The position numbers were made by a program, and so were the translations under genes. Under the pieces are notes generated by a model that was not told the origin of the DNA, made no database searches, and saw only the letters and a program-made list of their open reading frames with translations. A stretch of DNA of 64,000 bases from Pseudomonas sp. MYb118 (GTDB taxonomy: Bacteria; Pseudomonadota; Gammaproteobacteria; Pseudomonadales; Pseudomonadaceae), in the NCBI RefSeq assembly GCF_040947875.1, contig NZ_JBFRXN010000002.1:124001-188000 (forward strand). The letters run 5' to 3'. This document shows positions 55,110 through 63,367 of the stretch, piece after piece (the first letter of the stretch is position 1; every line of letters starts with the position of its first letter).

Positions 55110-55517
55110 TTATTCTCCACGCAGGGCCGATACCAGCCCTTTGAATTTGCTGTTGAGCAGAGTGAAACTGGCCTGGAAGTTGACCGAGTTTTCCGCGTAG
55201 TTCGACTGTTCCAGTTGAGCGTCCACGGTGTTCTGGTCGATCGACGGCTGCATCGGCGTGCGGTACATCAGCGACTCGTCGCCGTTGCCCAGACCTTGCG
55301 CTTCGATATGACGGCTGTTGGTCATGTTCAAGGCGAACGTGCCGTTCTTGGTCTTCTCGCTCTGCTCGGCGAGCACTTTCGAGAAGTCCAGATCCCGGGC
55401 CTTGTAGTTCGGGGTGTCGGCGTTGGCGATGTTGTTGGCCAGAACTTCGGCACGCTGGGCGCGGAAGCCCAGAGCCTGTTCGTGGATACCGAGCGCTTTA
55501 TCGAAGCTGATGCTCAT
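55110..55517 (-). CDS. flgB: Flagellar basal-body rod protein FlgB
   Basis: A 135-residue rod protein: FDKALGIHEQALGFRAQRAEVLANNIANADTPNYKARD region at about 5-43 and a C-terminal amphipathic helix. The first gene of flgBCDE. ATG 55517 has GAAGG at 8 bases; the in-frame extension to 55628 runs over the sigma-54 promoter and is rejected. Confidence 0.95.
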   Translation of the reverse strand: MSISFDKALGIHEQALGFRAQRAEVLANNIANADTPNYKARDLDFSKVLAEQSEKTKNGTFALNMTNSRHIEAQGLGNGDESLMYRTPMQPSIDQNTVDAQLEQSNYAENSVNFQASFTLLNSKFKGLVSALRGE

Positions 55518-55561
55518 GTCGGAAACCTTCGGGTGACCTGATTTTTCGTACGATGGATTTA

Positions 55562-55576
55562 GCAAGCCGCGTGCCA
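55562..55576 (-). promoter_or_regulatory. Sigma-54 promoter of flgBCDE
   Basis: Read leftward, TGGCACG-cggc-TTGC is a perfect -24/-12 element. The predicted start near 55551 gives a ~33-base leader. FleR/FleQ-type activation is expected from known Pseudomonas flagellar hierarchy. Confidence 0.92.
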
Positions 55577-55610
55577 ACTCGGCAAAGCCCCGGATTGCGG
55601 GGCCTTGCCA

Positions 55611-55677
55611 GCGGCAACCGGGCGGCAATGCCAGAAAAGCGGCAACGGGTTTCCGCCGTCTGCCGCTTTTCTGCCGC
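55611..55677. promoter_or_regulatory. Array of five GCGGCA half-sites, probable activator site
   Basis: GCGGCAA occurs at 55611, 55622 and 55639, and the inverse TGCCGC at 55661 and 55672. Within it, CAGAAAAGCGGCA (55632-55644) and TGCCGCTTTTCTG (55661-55673) form a perfect 13-base inverted repeat. The array is about 60-125 bases upstream of the predicted flgB start, the normal place for a sigma-54 activator. Confidence 0.6.
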
Positions 55678-55709
55678 TTTGTGCCGATTTCGAATCCGCC
55701 ACCGCCCCC

Positions 55710-55805
55710 CCTGTAGGAGCGAGCTTGCTCGCGATGGCGGCGTGTCAGTCAATACATGCGTCGTCTGACACACCGCATCGCGAGCAAGCTCGCTCCTACA
55801 GGGGG
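55710..55805. repeat. REPIN
   Basis: Inverted REP pair (TAGGAGCGAGCTTGCTCGCG near 55713 and its complement near 55778-55799), between the flgB regulatory region and the cheR terminator. Confidence 0.9.
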
Positions 55806-55833
55806 ATGCGGTGATGGTGTAAATTACGGGCAT

Positions 55834-55868
55834 AAAAAAACGGGAGCCCTCTCGGACCCCCGTTTTTT
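55834..55868 (-). terminator. cheR terminator
   Basis: AAAAAAACGGG ... CCCGTTTTTT hairpin 12 bases past the cheR stop. The inner part is imperfect but it has A/T runs on both sides. Confidence 0.85.
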
Positions 55869-55879
55869 GTCACAAGCAA

Positions 55880-56707
55880 TCACTTCGCCTGGTAAATGAT
55901 CCCCGGGCTGCACTGGACCATCTGGTAATGATCCGGCAGACCGTTCAGCGCTTCGGAAGCGCCGAGGAACAGATAGCCGCCCGGCTTGAGCGTGCTGTGG
56001 ATGCGCAACAGGATGTCTTTCTTCACCTCGGCGGAGAAGTAGATCAGCACGTTGCGGCAGAACACGATGTCGAATTTGCCGAGGCTCGCGTAGCTGTCCA
56101 GCAGGTTGAAGGCGCGGAACTCCACGCGGCTCTTGATCGGTGCCTTGACGGCCCAGCGCCCCGGTCCCTTGGGGTCGAAGTAGCGTTGCAGGCGCTCCGG
56201 CGACAAACCGCGGCCGATGGCCAGGCTGTCGTATTCGCCGGTCTTGCAGTTGATCAGCATGGAGCCGGACAGGTCGGTGGCAACGATCTGCACACCGGCT
56301 TTCAACTGACCGATATTGGTCCGCTCGAACTCGTCGATGGCCATCGACAGCGAATACGGTTCCTGCCCCGACGAACAGGCCGCCGACCAGATCCGCAGCC
56401 GTTGGCCGGGAGCGGCCTTGATGGCCTCGGGCAGCACCTTGCTCTTCAACACTTCAAACGGATAGGTGTCACGAAACCACAGGGTTTCGTTGGTCGTCAT
56501 GGCATCGACCACCATCTCGCGCAACCCGCTGCGCGGCTGGGTCTGGATGCGCTGGACCAGCTCACCCAGGGATTTGATGCCTTGCTGCTCCATCAGTTTG
56601 TTGAGACGGCTCGAGACCAGGTACTGCTTGTTTTCACCCAGCAAAATGCCACAGGCTTTTTCCAGGAAGACCCGGAACTGTTCGAAATCCAAATTACCCG
56701 TAGACAA
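55880..56707 (-). CDS. cheR: Chemotaxis methyltransferase CheR
   Basis: A 275-residue SAM-dependent enzyme that methylates receptor glutamates. It has an N-terminal helical domain (about 1-80), then a SAM fold with RIWSAACSSGQEPYSLSMAI (about 103-122) and FDIVFCRNVLIYF. The C-terminal YLFLGASEALNGLPDHYQMV is complete. The start is TTG 56707, with AGAGGCGG before it; no ATG is available at the family start. It lies 46 bases after cheV. Confidence 0.94.
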   Translation of the reverse strand: MSTGNLDFEQFRVFLEKACGILLGENKQYLVSSRLNKLMEQQGIKSLGELVQRIQTQPRSGLREMVVDAMTTNETLWFRDTYPFEVLKSKVLPEAIKAAPGQRLRIWSAACSSGQEPYSLSMAIDEFERTNIGQLKAGVQIVATDLSGSMLINCKTGEYDSLAIGRGLSPERLQRYFDPKGPGRWAVKAPIKSRVEFRAFNLLDSYASLGKFDIVFCRNVLIYFSAEVKKDILLRIHSTLKPGGYLFLGASEALNGLPDHYQMVQCSPGIIYQAK

Positions 56708-56753
56708 TGATGCCGCCTCTTAAATCGTGTTAACCGCCAGGGGCAGGAGGCCC

Positions 56754-57686
56754 CTAGCTGATGTCTGCTGCTTTGATCCGGTCAACCACCCGGGATGCCA
56801 GGTCATCAGGACGGAATTTGGCCAGGAAGTCATCGGCACCGACCTTCTTGACCATCGCCTGATTGAATACACCCGACAACGAAGTATGCAGGATGATATG
56901 AAGCTTTTGCATGCGCGGGTCGTTGCGGATTTCGGCCGTGAGGGTGTACCCGTCCATTTCCGGCATCTCGATGTCGGAAATCATCATCAGGAACTCTTCT
57001 TCCGGCTTCTTGCCCTCGTCGACCAGCTTGCGCAGGTAGTCCAGCGCTTGCCGCCCGTCGTTCAACGCCACCACTTCCACACCGACCGTCTGCAGGCAAC
57101 GTGTGACCTGTTTGCGCGCCACCGACGAATCATCGACCGTCAGGACTCGCAACGACAAGGCCTTGTGCTGGGTCTGTTCATCGACCACACCGACCGAAAT
57201 CGCTTCCGGTGTCGGCGCCACTTCTGCCAGCACCTTCTCGACGTCGATGATTTCGACTAACTGATTGTCGACCCGGGTCACAGCGGTCAGGTAGTGATCG
57301 CGCCCCGTCCCCTTGGGTGGCGGATGGATCTCTTCCCAGTTCATGTTGACGATGCGTTCCACCGAGCGCACCAGGAAACCCTGGGTCTTGGTGTTGTACT
57401 CCGTGATGATCACGAACGGACTGCTTTGATCTTTCAACGCACCGGCACCGGTCGCCATCGCCAGATCCAGGATCGGAATGGTCGCCCCGCGAATATTTGC
57501 CACACCGCACACGACAGGACTGGACTTGGGCATCACGGTCAGCGCGGGGCATTGCAGCACCTCGCGAACCTTGAATACGTTGATCCCGTAGAGCTGCTGG
57601 CCGTCAAGACGGAACAACAACAGCTCCAGGCGATTCTGCCCTACCAGTTGCGTGCGCTGGTTTACCGAATCCATTACACCAGCCAT
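56754..57686 (-). CDS. cheV: Chemotaxis coupling/receiver protein CheV
   Basis: A 310-residue CheW-receiver fusion. The CheW-like domain spans about 15-160, with LLLFRLDGQQLYGINVFKVREVL and ANIRGATIPILDL. The receiver spans about 175-300, with LRVLTVDDSSVARKQ, phosphoacceptor Asp in MMISDIEMPEMDG and K near DDFLAKFRPDDL. It couples receptors to CheA and may act as a phosphate sink. GGGAG lies before the ATG. It is divergent from flgA, whose sigma-54 element lies 55-70 bases upstream. Confidence 0.94.
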   Translation of the reverse strand: MAGVMDSVNQRTQLVGQNRLELLLFRLDGQQLYGINVFKVREVLQCPALTVMPKSSPVVCGVANIRGATIPILDLAMATGAGALKDQSSPFVIITEYNTKTQGFLVRSVERIVNMNWEEIHPPPKGTGRDHYLTAVTRVDNQLVEIIDVEKVLAEVAPTPEAISVGVVDEQTQHKALSLRVLTVDDSSVARKQVTRCLQTVGVEVVALNDGRQALDYLRKLVDEGKKPEEEFLMMISDIEMPEMDGYTLTAEIRNDPRMQKLHIILHTSLSGVFNQAMVKKVGADDFLAKFRPDDLASRVVDRIKAADIS

Positions 57687-57741
57687 GCCCAGACTCCCAC
57701 ACCAACGCTAGTTGTGTTGCGACGCACATTCATCACTAAAC

Positions 57742-57755
57742 GGCACGGCGCTTGC
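57742..57755 (+). promoter_or_regulatory. Sigma-54 promoter of flgA
   Basis: GGCACG-gcgc-TTGC matches the -24/-12 consensus with the invariant GG and GC at the correct 12-base step. The predicted start (about 57766-57768) coincides with the flgA ATG. Confidence 0.82.
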
Positions 57756-57767
57756 TTTTTAACTTTT

Positions 57768-58529
57768 ATGAACACAGAACCGACATTTTTCCGACGCCTG
57801 ACATCCGCCTTCCGCAGAACGCTCTGCGCGGTGTCGGCCGTCTGCCTGTTCAACGCTGGCAGCCCTGCCCTTGCTGACGCAGTTACCTTGCCTGACATGC
57901 TTATCGGCGTCACCCAGGGCTTTCTTGAATTCACCGTAGAGGACTACCTGGCCACCAGTCAAACGGAAGGTCGCTACGAAATCGAAGTCAAGCAGCTCGA
58001 TCCACGCCTGCGCATGCCCATGTGCGACAAGGAATTGACAGCCAGCCTTGAGAGCCCGGCCAAGCCGCTGGGCCGCGTCACGGTCAAGGTCCGCTGCGAA
58101 GGCAGCTCCCCGTGGACGGTCTTCGTGCCCGCTCAAGTGCGCCTGTTTCGCGATGTCGTGACCACCAGCCGGCCCCTGCGCCGCGCCGACATTGTCGAAC
58201 CCGCCGACGTCCTGCTGCGCGAGCGTGATATCAGCCTGATCACCCAGGGCTACCTGACCACCCTGGACCAGGCGATCGGACAACGACTTACCCGACCAAT
58301 GGTCGCCGATCAGGTGGTGACCCTGGTCAACCTTGAACAGACCGAAGTCATTCGCAAGGGCGATCAGGTGGTCATCACCGCCCGCAGCGGCACGCTGAGC
58401 GTGCGAATGCCGGGCGAAGCCCTGTCCAACGGCGGGATGAGCGAACAGATACGGGTGAAAAACCTCAATTCCAAAAGGGTCATCAAGGCGCAAGTGATCG
58501 CGCCGGGCCAGGTGGAAGTGTCCATGTAA
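57768..58529 (+). CDS. flgA: Flagellar P-ring chaperone FlgA
   Basis: A 253-residue periplasmic protein needed for P-ring assembly. The signal peptide (1-36, ALA|DAVT) is followed by the N-terminal FlgA domain and a C-terminal SAF domain (RPLRRADIVEPADVLLRERD, about 135-155, to the end NLNSKRVIKAQV). ATG 57768 is the only start that gives a normal signal peptide, yet no ribosome site precedes it and the sigma-54 promoter sits just upstream. Alternatives inside the signal peptide are poor. Confidence 0.92.
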   Translation: MNTEPTFFRRLTSAFRRTLCAVSAVCLFNAGSPALADAVTLPDMLIGVTQGFLEFTVEDYLATSQTEGRYEIEVKQLDPRLRMPMCDKELTASLESPAKPLGRVTVKVRCEGSSPWTVFVPAQVRLFRDVVTTSRPLRRADIVEPADVLLRERDISLITQGYLTTLDQAIGQRLTRPMVADQVVTLVNLEQTEVIRKGDQVVITARSGTLSVRMPGEALSNGGMSEQIRVKNLNSKRVIKAQVIAPGQVEVSM

Positions 58530-58631
58530 AACTCTATTCGTGAAGAAGTGGCGCAGGCCGAGGCGGTTCCCTAAACTGTGGCGCATGCAGCAGACGTGCT
58601 GGCGCTTGCAGGCTCATTGATAAAATGAGTC

Positions 58632-58658
58632 TAAAGTTTTCACAGGGATGGCCGAGAA
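58632..58658 (+). promoter_or_regulatory. Sigma-28 (FliA) promoter of flgMN
   Basis: TAAAGTTT-N11-GCCGAGAA: perfect -35, 7 of 8 at -10, correct 11-base spacer. Transcription would start near 58665, about 30 bases before flgM. Confidence 0.92.
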
Positions 58659-58694
58659 CATGGCAAGCGTCCAAATATTCAGAGGTTTTTTACC

Positions 58695-59021
58695 ATGGTC
58701 ATCGATTTCAGCCGTTTGAACAGCACCTCGTCACTGACGGGCAATACACGTACCAGCGCCGCCAAGGATCCAGCCGAAACCGGCAAATCCGCAGCGCTGA
58801 ATACTCCGGCCGAGCAGGCCAGCACCGTAAAGAGCGGGGAATCGGTACACCTCAGCAATGAGGCTCAACAGTTGCAACAGGTCACTGACAAGCTGCGTGA
58901 TCAGCCTGCCGTCGATAAAGCCCGCGTGGCCGAGTTGAAAGCAGCGATTGCCGATGGCAGCTACAAAGTCGACAGCAACCGTGTAGCCAGCAAACTGCTC
59001 AACTTCGAAGCCCAGCGCTAG
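58695..59021 (+). CDS. flgM: Anti-sigma-28 factor FlgM
   Basis: A 108-residue protein that binds FliA and is exported when the hook is complete. A disordered, Ser/Thr/Ala-rich N-terminus begins [10 protein letters not shown]. The conserved C-terminal FliA-binding helices span about 50-105 ([42 protein letters not shown]). Its FliA promoter gives feedback on late flagellar genes. AGAGG precedes the ATG. flgN follows after 48 bases. Confidence 0.95.
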   Translation: MVIDFSRLNSTSSLTGNTRTSAAKDPAETGKSAALNTPAEQASTVKSGESVHLSNEAQQLQQVTDKLRDQPAVDKARVAELKAAIADGSYKVDSNRVASKLLNFEAQR

Positions 59022-59069
59022 GGCACGCCCCGCGCCAGGCTTTTGGACGCTTAAAAACCAAGGCCAGCC

Positions 59070-59537
59070 ATGCACGACACTAATTTATTGCAACTGATCA
59101 CCGACGACTTTGCTCCAGCTCAACACCTGCTGGAGTTACTGCAAACCGAGTCCCTCGCCTTGCACGGTCGCGACATGCCGCTGCTCGAAGACATTCTGGC
59201 GCAGAAGCAGGCAATGATCATTCTGCTCGAACAGCATGGCCGCAAGCGCAGTGAAATCCTCGCCAGCCTGAACCTGCCGCTCAACCGCAGCGGCCTGGAA
59301 CAACTGGCCAGCCAATCCAGCGTGGGCGAACAATTGTTGGCACAAAGTGACGTGCTGACAGACCTTCTGGCTCAGTGCCAGGCGGCCAACGCCAACAATG
59401 GCCAGTCGATTCTGGTGCAGCAGGCCGCCACGGCCAACCAGCTGAAAATCCTCACCGGCGGTGAACCGCCAGCACTTTATGATGCACGCGGATCAACCGC
59501 GAAGCTTGCGAAGCCGCGTCCGCTCAGTCAGGCTTGA
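59070..59537 (+). CDS. flgN: Flagellar export chaperone FlgN
   Basis: A 155-residue helical coiled-coil chaperone for hook-filament junction proteins FlgK and FlgL. Two long helices span about 5-60 (LLELLQTESLALHGRDMPLLEDILAQKQAMI region) and 75-130. The C-terminus is unstructured and charged. It is in an operon with flgM. Confidence 0.9.
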   Translation: MHDTNLLQLITDDFAPAQHLLELLQTESLALHGRDMPLLEDILAQKQAMIILLEQHGRKRSEILASLNLPLNRSGLEQLASQSSVGEQLLAQSDVLTDLLAQCQAANANNGQSILVQQAATANQLKILTGGEPPALYDARGSTAKLAKPRPLSQA

Positions 59538-59575
59538 GCCTGTAAATGATCACGCCCTATGAAGACTCGCAACAT

Positions 59576-59596
59576 GCTGGCACTATAGTGGCCAGC
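59576..59596. promoter_or_regulatory. Inverted repeat over a TATAGT element upstream of flgZ
   Basis: GCTGGC-ACTATAGTG-GCCAGC, nearly palindromic with one unpaired base, centred on a -10-like TATAGT 39 bases before the flgZ start. It could be an operator for a promoter internal to the flgMN-flgZ unit. Confidence 0.35.
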
Positions 59597-59624
59597 CGAA
59601 GTCATATTTTGCCTGGAGATTGAT

Positions 59625-60371
59625 GTGTCCAATGCCTTAAATGCGGAAGATTCCCCGCAGCCACCCAAGGTGCTTACCACGCCTCTGGAGATCTCCGGCA
59701 ACCTGCGCCAATTGCAAGACAGCCATGATCCGCTGATTATCACCTTCCACGAACGCACCCAGCGCTTCCAGAGCTACCTGGTGGACGTTGACCGCGACAG
59801 TGGCACCATCAAGCTCGATGAAATGATCCCGCGCGACGGCGAACGCTTCATGCTGGCCGGCGAGCCATACAAGGTCGAAGGTTTTCATGAAGGCGTGCGT
59901 ATCGCCTGGGAAAGCAACGGCACACCGACCCTCAGCGACTCGGGTGACGAGCGCTGCTACATCGCCCCGCTGCCCGACGAAGTGGTTTACCACCAGCGCC
60001 GCAATGCCTTCCGCGCGGCCCTGAAGCTGGCACAACTGGTCGACATCGACCTGGACGGGGAAAAGCTCAAGTCCCCGATCCGTGGCAAGCTGCTGGACAT
60101 TTCCGCCACCGGCTGCAAGCTGCGCTTCGATGGTGACATCACCGAAAGCCTGCAACTGGGCCAGGTCTACGATCGCTTTGCCGCCGCCCTGCCCTTCGGC
60201 AAGATGACCGCACCGGTCGAACTGCGCTACCTGCACTTCGAAGAAAAAATCTCCACCACCTTCGCCGGCATCCGCTTTCACAACATGAGCGGGCTGGTGC
60301 AGCGTCAGGTCGAGCGCTTCGTCTACCAGTTGCAACGTGAAGCACGCCGCTTCGACAAAGACGACATGTAA
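59625..60371 (+). CDS. flgZ: Flagellar brake protein FlgZ (YcgR-type PilZ)
   Basis: A 248-residue c-di-GMP receptor that slows the flagellar motor. The N-terminal YcgR domain spans about 20-118. The PilZ domain spans about 122-235, with RRNAFR (R125, R126, R130) and DISATG (158-163), the two c-di-GMP contact motifs, both intact. GTG 59625 is chosen for GGAG at about 7 bases. It follows flgMN by 87 bases, as in other fluorescent pseudomonads. Confidence 0.93.
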   Translation: MSNALNAEDSPQPPKVLTTPLEISGNLRQLQDSHDPLIITFHERTQRFQSYLVDVDRDSGTIKLDEMIPRDGERFMLAGEPYKVEGFHEGVRIAWESNGTPTLSDSGDERCYIAPLPDEVVYHQRRNAFRAALKLAQLVDIDLDGEKLKSPIRGKLLDISATGCKLRFDGDITESLQLGQVYDRFAAALPFGKMTAPVELRYLHFEEKISTTFAGIRFHNMSGLVQRQVERFVYQLQREARRFDKDDM

Positions 60372-60385
60372 GATCAGGCGTCAAT

Positions 60386-60424
60386 AAAAACGGGCAGCTC
60401 CTTGTGGAGACTGCCCGTTTTTTT
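60386..60424. terminator. Bidirectional terminator, flgZ / MFS gene
   Basis: AAAAACGGGCAG-CTCC ... GGAG-CTGCCCGTTTTTTT hairpin with A and T runs, between the convergent flgZ and MFS genes. Confidence 0.93.
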
Positions 60425-60447
60425 ATGGCCGCTGTTCAAGCCGGGCG

Positions 60448-61860
60448 TCAGGGAATGGCATCCGGGACCTTGGGCTCATCACCCTTTTGCGAATCTTGCG
60501 CGGGCACGGACGCGGGCTTTTGCACCTCAGGCTCAGCCTCGGGCTTGGCCTCCTCCGCCGGTGTCGGCTCGGGCTCGGGTTCAGGCTCTGGCGTGACTGG
60601 AACCTGCATCCGATCCTGCACCGACTGTTCATCCACCCGCGGGTCAAGGGCTGCGGCCAGTGGCGAGCTCGCCATGCTGTCCGGCATTGCGACGTGATGC
60701 AGCGGCGCATCGTCCACCTGGTGCAGGTTGGTGACCGCTTTCGGGCGGATCCGCCACACCAGCACCAGAGCAAAGAAACTGAAGAAGGCGTACAGCATGT
60801 GGCTGCCGAACATCTTCATCAGCACCCCGGCCACCAGCGGCCCGATACTCGCGCCAACGCCGTAGGTGACCAGCAGCATGGCCGTCAGTGACACCCGGCG
60901 ATCCGCCTCGACGTGGTCGTTGGAGAAAGCCACCGCCAGCGGGTACAGGCAGAACTTCACCAGCGAGCAAATGAAGCCGGTGATGAACAGCACTTCCAGC
61001 GGCACCTGCTGCATGATCGCCAGGGGCAACGCCGCCACCGCGAGCAACAAGGCAAAAGAACGGATCAGTACGGCCCGATCATAACGGTCGGACAACCAGC
61101 CCAACGGCCACTGCACCAGCAGGCCGGCAAAAATGCAGGTACCCATGAACAGACCGACCTGCTCGGTGGACAAGCCCTGCTGCGCCGCATACAGCGGTGC
61201 CAGGCCGTAGAACGAGCCGATGATCAGCCCGGCGCCGAGCACCGTACTCAGCGACTGCGGCACACGCTTGATGAAGAACCGTGGCTCCATCGGCGCCGGC
61301 CGCAGGGGCGCCGGGTGAATGCGTCGGGTCAGGGCCACCGGCACCAGGCACAGGGCAAAGCACAGGGCGACCAGCATCAGCAACTCCGGACCGAGCGCCG
61401 GGTGCATGACCAGAATCAGTTGGCCGAGCACCAGCCCCAGGTAGGAGGCGATCATGTAGCCGCTGAACACCGTACCGCGCTGCGGCGCGTCGGCCTGCTC
61501 GTTGAGCCAGCTCTCGATCACCATGTACTGGCACATCATGCCGAGGCCGACGATGACCCGCAGGAAGATCCACGCCGGCAGCCAATCCACCAGGCCATGC
61601 CCGAGCACCGCCGCGCCGACGATCCCGGCACAGGCCGAATAAGCCCGGATGTGCCCGACCCGGGCAATCAGCCGGTGGCCGATCTTGCCGCCCAGCACCA
61701 GGCCGAAATAGTTGGCCGCCATCAAGGCACCCACCCACAGGCTGTTGACGTGGTCGGCTGCCAGGCGCAAGCCCAGGTAAGTGCTCAACAGGCCGGAGCC
61801 GATCAGCATCATCAGCGAAGCGAAGTACAGCGCTCGAAAAGCTTTCCAGATCTGGCGCAT
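60448..61860 (-). CDS. MFS transporter (YcaD-like) with acidic proline-rich tail
   Basis: A 470-residue permease with about 12 membrane helices in residues 10-395. The MFS loop motif is GGKIGHRLIARVGHIR (about 57-72) with its counterpart WLSDRYDRAV (about 260). After the last helix, about 70 residues form a cytoplasmic tail rich in Pro and Glu, with alternating PEPEPEPEPTPAEEAKPEAE. YcaD-type proteins have no firmly assigned substrate. It stands alone on the minus strand. Confidence 0.86.
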   Translation of the reverse strand: MRQIWKAFRALYFASLMMLIGSGLLSTYLGLRLAADHVNSLWVGALMAANYFGLVLGGKIGHRLIARVGHIRAYSACAGIVGAAVLGHGLVDWLPAWIFLRVIVGLGMMCQYMVIESWLNEQADAPQRGTVFSGYMIASYLGLVLGQLILVMHPALGPELLMLVALCFALCLVPVALTRRIHPAPLRPAPMEPRFFIKRVPQSLSTVLGAGLIIGSFYGLAPLYAAQQGLSTEQVGLFMGTCIFAGLLVQWPLGWLSDRYDRAVLIRSFALLLAVAALPLAIMQQVPLEVLFITGFICSLVKFCLYPLAVAFSNDHVEADRRVSLTAMLLVTYGVGASIGPLVAGVLMKMFGSHMLYAFFSFFALVLVWRIRPKAVTNLHQVDDAPLHHVAMPDSMASSPLAAALDPRVDEQSVQDRMQVPVTPEPEPEPEPTPAEEAKPEAEPEVQKPASVPAQDSQKGDEPKVPDAIP

Positions 61861-61929
61861 CGGCGTTCCGAGCGGCTCCTTGCGGTGAGAAACGGGCTTC
61901 CCGAAAGATAGCCCGAAGACAAAGGTTCG

Positions 61930-63273
61930 TCAGGCCTGGGCAGCCAGGACACGGCGCTCCCAGGGGGTAATTTCATCAAAGAAGCTGGTCAATTCCAGGG
62001 TCTTCGTAGCCACGTAGCCTTCGATGAACTCCTTGCCGAACAGTTCCTTCGCCAACCGGCTACGGCTCAGACGTTCAAGGGCGGCATGCAAGGTACAGGG
62101 CAGTGAAAGATGATCCGGCACCTCGAACTCGCCCTGGATCACGGCACTCGGCTCCAGTTGCTGTTCAATGCCATGCAACCCCCCGGCCAGGCTGGCGGCA
62201 ATCGCCAGGTAGGGGTTGGCGTCGGCCCCCGGCAAGCGATTCTCGACCCGACGGGCAACCGGCGCGCTCGCGGGAATGCGCAAGCCCGCCGCACGGTTGT
62301 CGTGGGACCAGCAGGCATTGTTGGGCGAGGCGAACGGGTGGCACAGGCGCTGATAGGAATTCACGTTCGGCGCGAACAGCGCGGTGAAGTCGGCCATCGC
62401 CGCCTGCTGCCCGCCGATGAAATGCCGGAAGGTCGCGGTCGGCTCCCCCGCGTCGTCGCTGAACACGTTCCTGCCACTGGCGATCTCGACGAGGCTCTGG
62501 TGGATGTGCATCGAACTGCCCGGCGTGTGCGCCAGCGGCTTGGCCATGCAGACCACGGTCAGGCCGTGCTTGAGCGCGACTTCCTTGAGCAGGTGCTTGA
62601 ACAGGAATGTCTGGTCGGCGAGCAACAGCGGATCGCCGTGCAGCAGATTGATTTCGAACTGGCTGACGCCCATCTCGTGCATGAACGTATCGCGGGGCAG
62701 CCCCAGTGCCGCCATGCCTTCATAGACTTCCTGGAAGAATGGACGCAGGCCGTTGTTGGAACTGACACTGAATGCCGAATGCCCGTCCTCGCGCCGACCG
62801 TCCAGGCCCAGCGGCGGCTGGAACGGTTGCGTCGGGTCGGGGTTGGGGGCGAAGACGAAGAACTCCAGCTCCGTGGCCACCACCGGCGCCAGGCCCAGCG
62901 CGGCATAACGGGCGATCACGCTTTTGAGCTGGCCTCGGGTGGACAGCCGCGAACTTTCGCCCGTCAGCTCATCGGCATCGCAAATGGCGAAGGCCCGCGG
63001 CGGCTGGCTCCAGGGCAAGCGGTGAATCTGCGCAGGATCGGCCACCAGCGCCAGGTCGCCATCATCGCTGCCATAAAATTGTGCGGCCGGATAACCGCCC
63101 ATGATGCATTGCAGCAGCACACCCCGCGCCATCTGCAAACGCCGTCCTTCGAGAAACCCTTCGGTCGTCATGACCTTGCCGCGCGGCACACCGTTAAGGT
63201 CCGGGGTGACACATTCAATCTCATCAATGCCGGTCAATCGCTGTGCGAGTGAACCCTGGCCATCGGTCATCAT
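61930..63273 (-). CDS. Glutamine synthetase family protein (gamma-glutamylpolyamine synthetase-like)
   Basis: A 447-residue GS-fold ligase. Metal-site motifs ATELEFFVFAP and HEMGVSQFEINL, the nucleotide/substrate motif PGSSMHIHQSL and the Arg site RVENRLPGADANPYLAIAASLAGG are present. The adenylylation Tyr loop of GlnA is absent. The length and motifs suit PauA-type enzymes that glutamylate putrescine or other polyamines. The start may be ATG 63273 or 63270; AAGGGA precedes them. The exact amine substrate is not known. Confidence 0.87.
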   Translation of the reverse strand: MMTDGQGSLAQRLTGIDEIECVTPDLNGVPRGKVMTTEGFLEGRRLQMARGVLLQCIMGGYPAAQFYGSDDGDLALVADPAQIHRLPWSQPPRAFAICDADELTGESSRLSTRGQLKSVIARYAALGLAPVVATELEFFVFAPNPDPTQPFQPPLGLDGRREDGHSAFSVSSNNGLRPFFQEVYEGMAALGLPRDTFMHEMGVSQFEINLLHGDPLLLADQTFLFKHLLKEVALKHGLTVVCMAKPLAHTPGSSMHIHQSLVEIASGRNVFSDDAGEPTATFRHFIGGQQAAMADFTALFAPNVNSYQRLCHPFASPNNACWSHDNRAAGLRIPASAPVARRVENRLPGADANPYLAIAASLAGGLHGIEQQLEPSAVIQGEFEVPDHLSLPCTLHAALERLSRSRLAKELFGKEFIEGYVATKTLELTSFFDEITPWERRVLAAQA

Positions 63274-63367
63274 GACGCAATCCCTTGTAGTGCGAGCCGC
63301 GAACGGCGACCGTACAAAATAGGCTGCGCCTGTTCGCAATTTCAAGCAGCGGCAAACAAAATCATCG

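Noticed and set aside
57690-57765. Sigma-28 promoter for cheV
   Set aside because: A GCCGTTTA sequence resembles a FliA -10, but no -35 fits at the correct 11-base spacing, so I did not annotate it despite the expectation from flagellar hierarchy.
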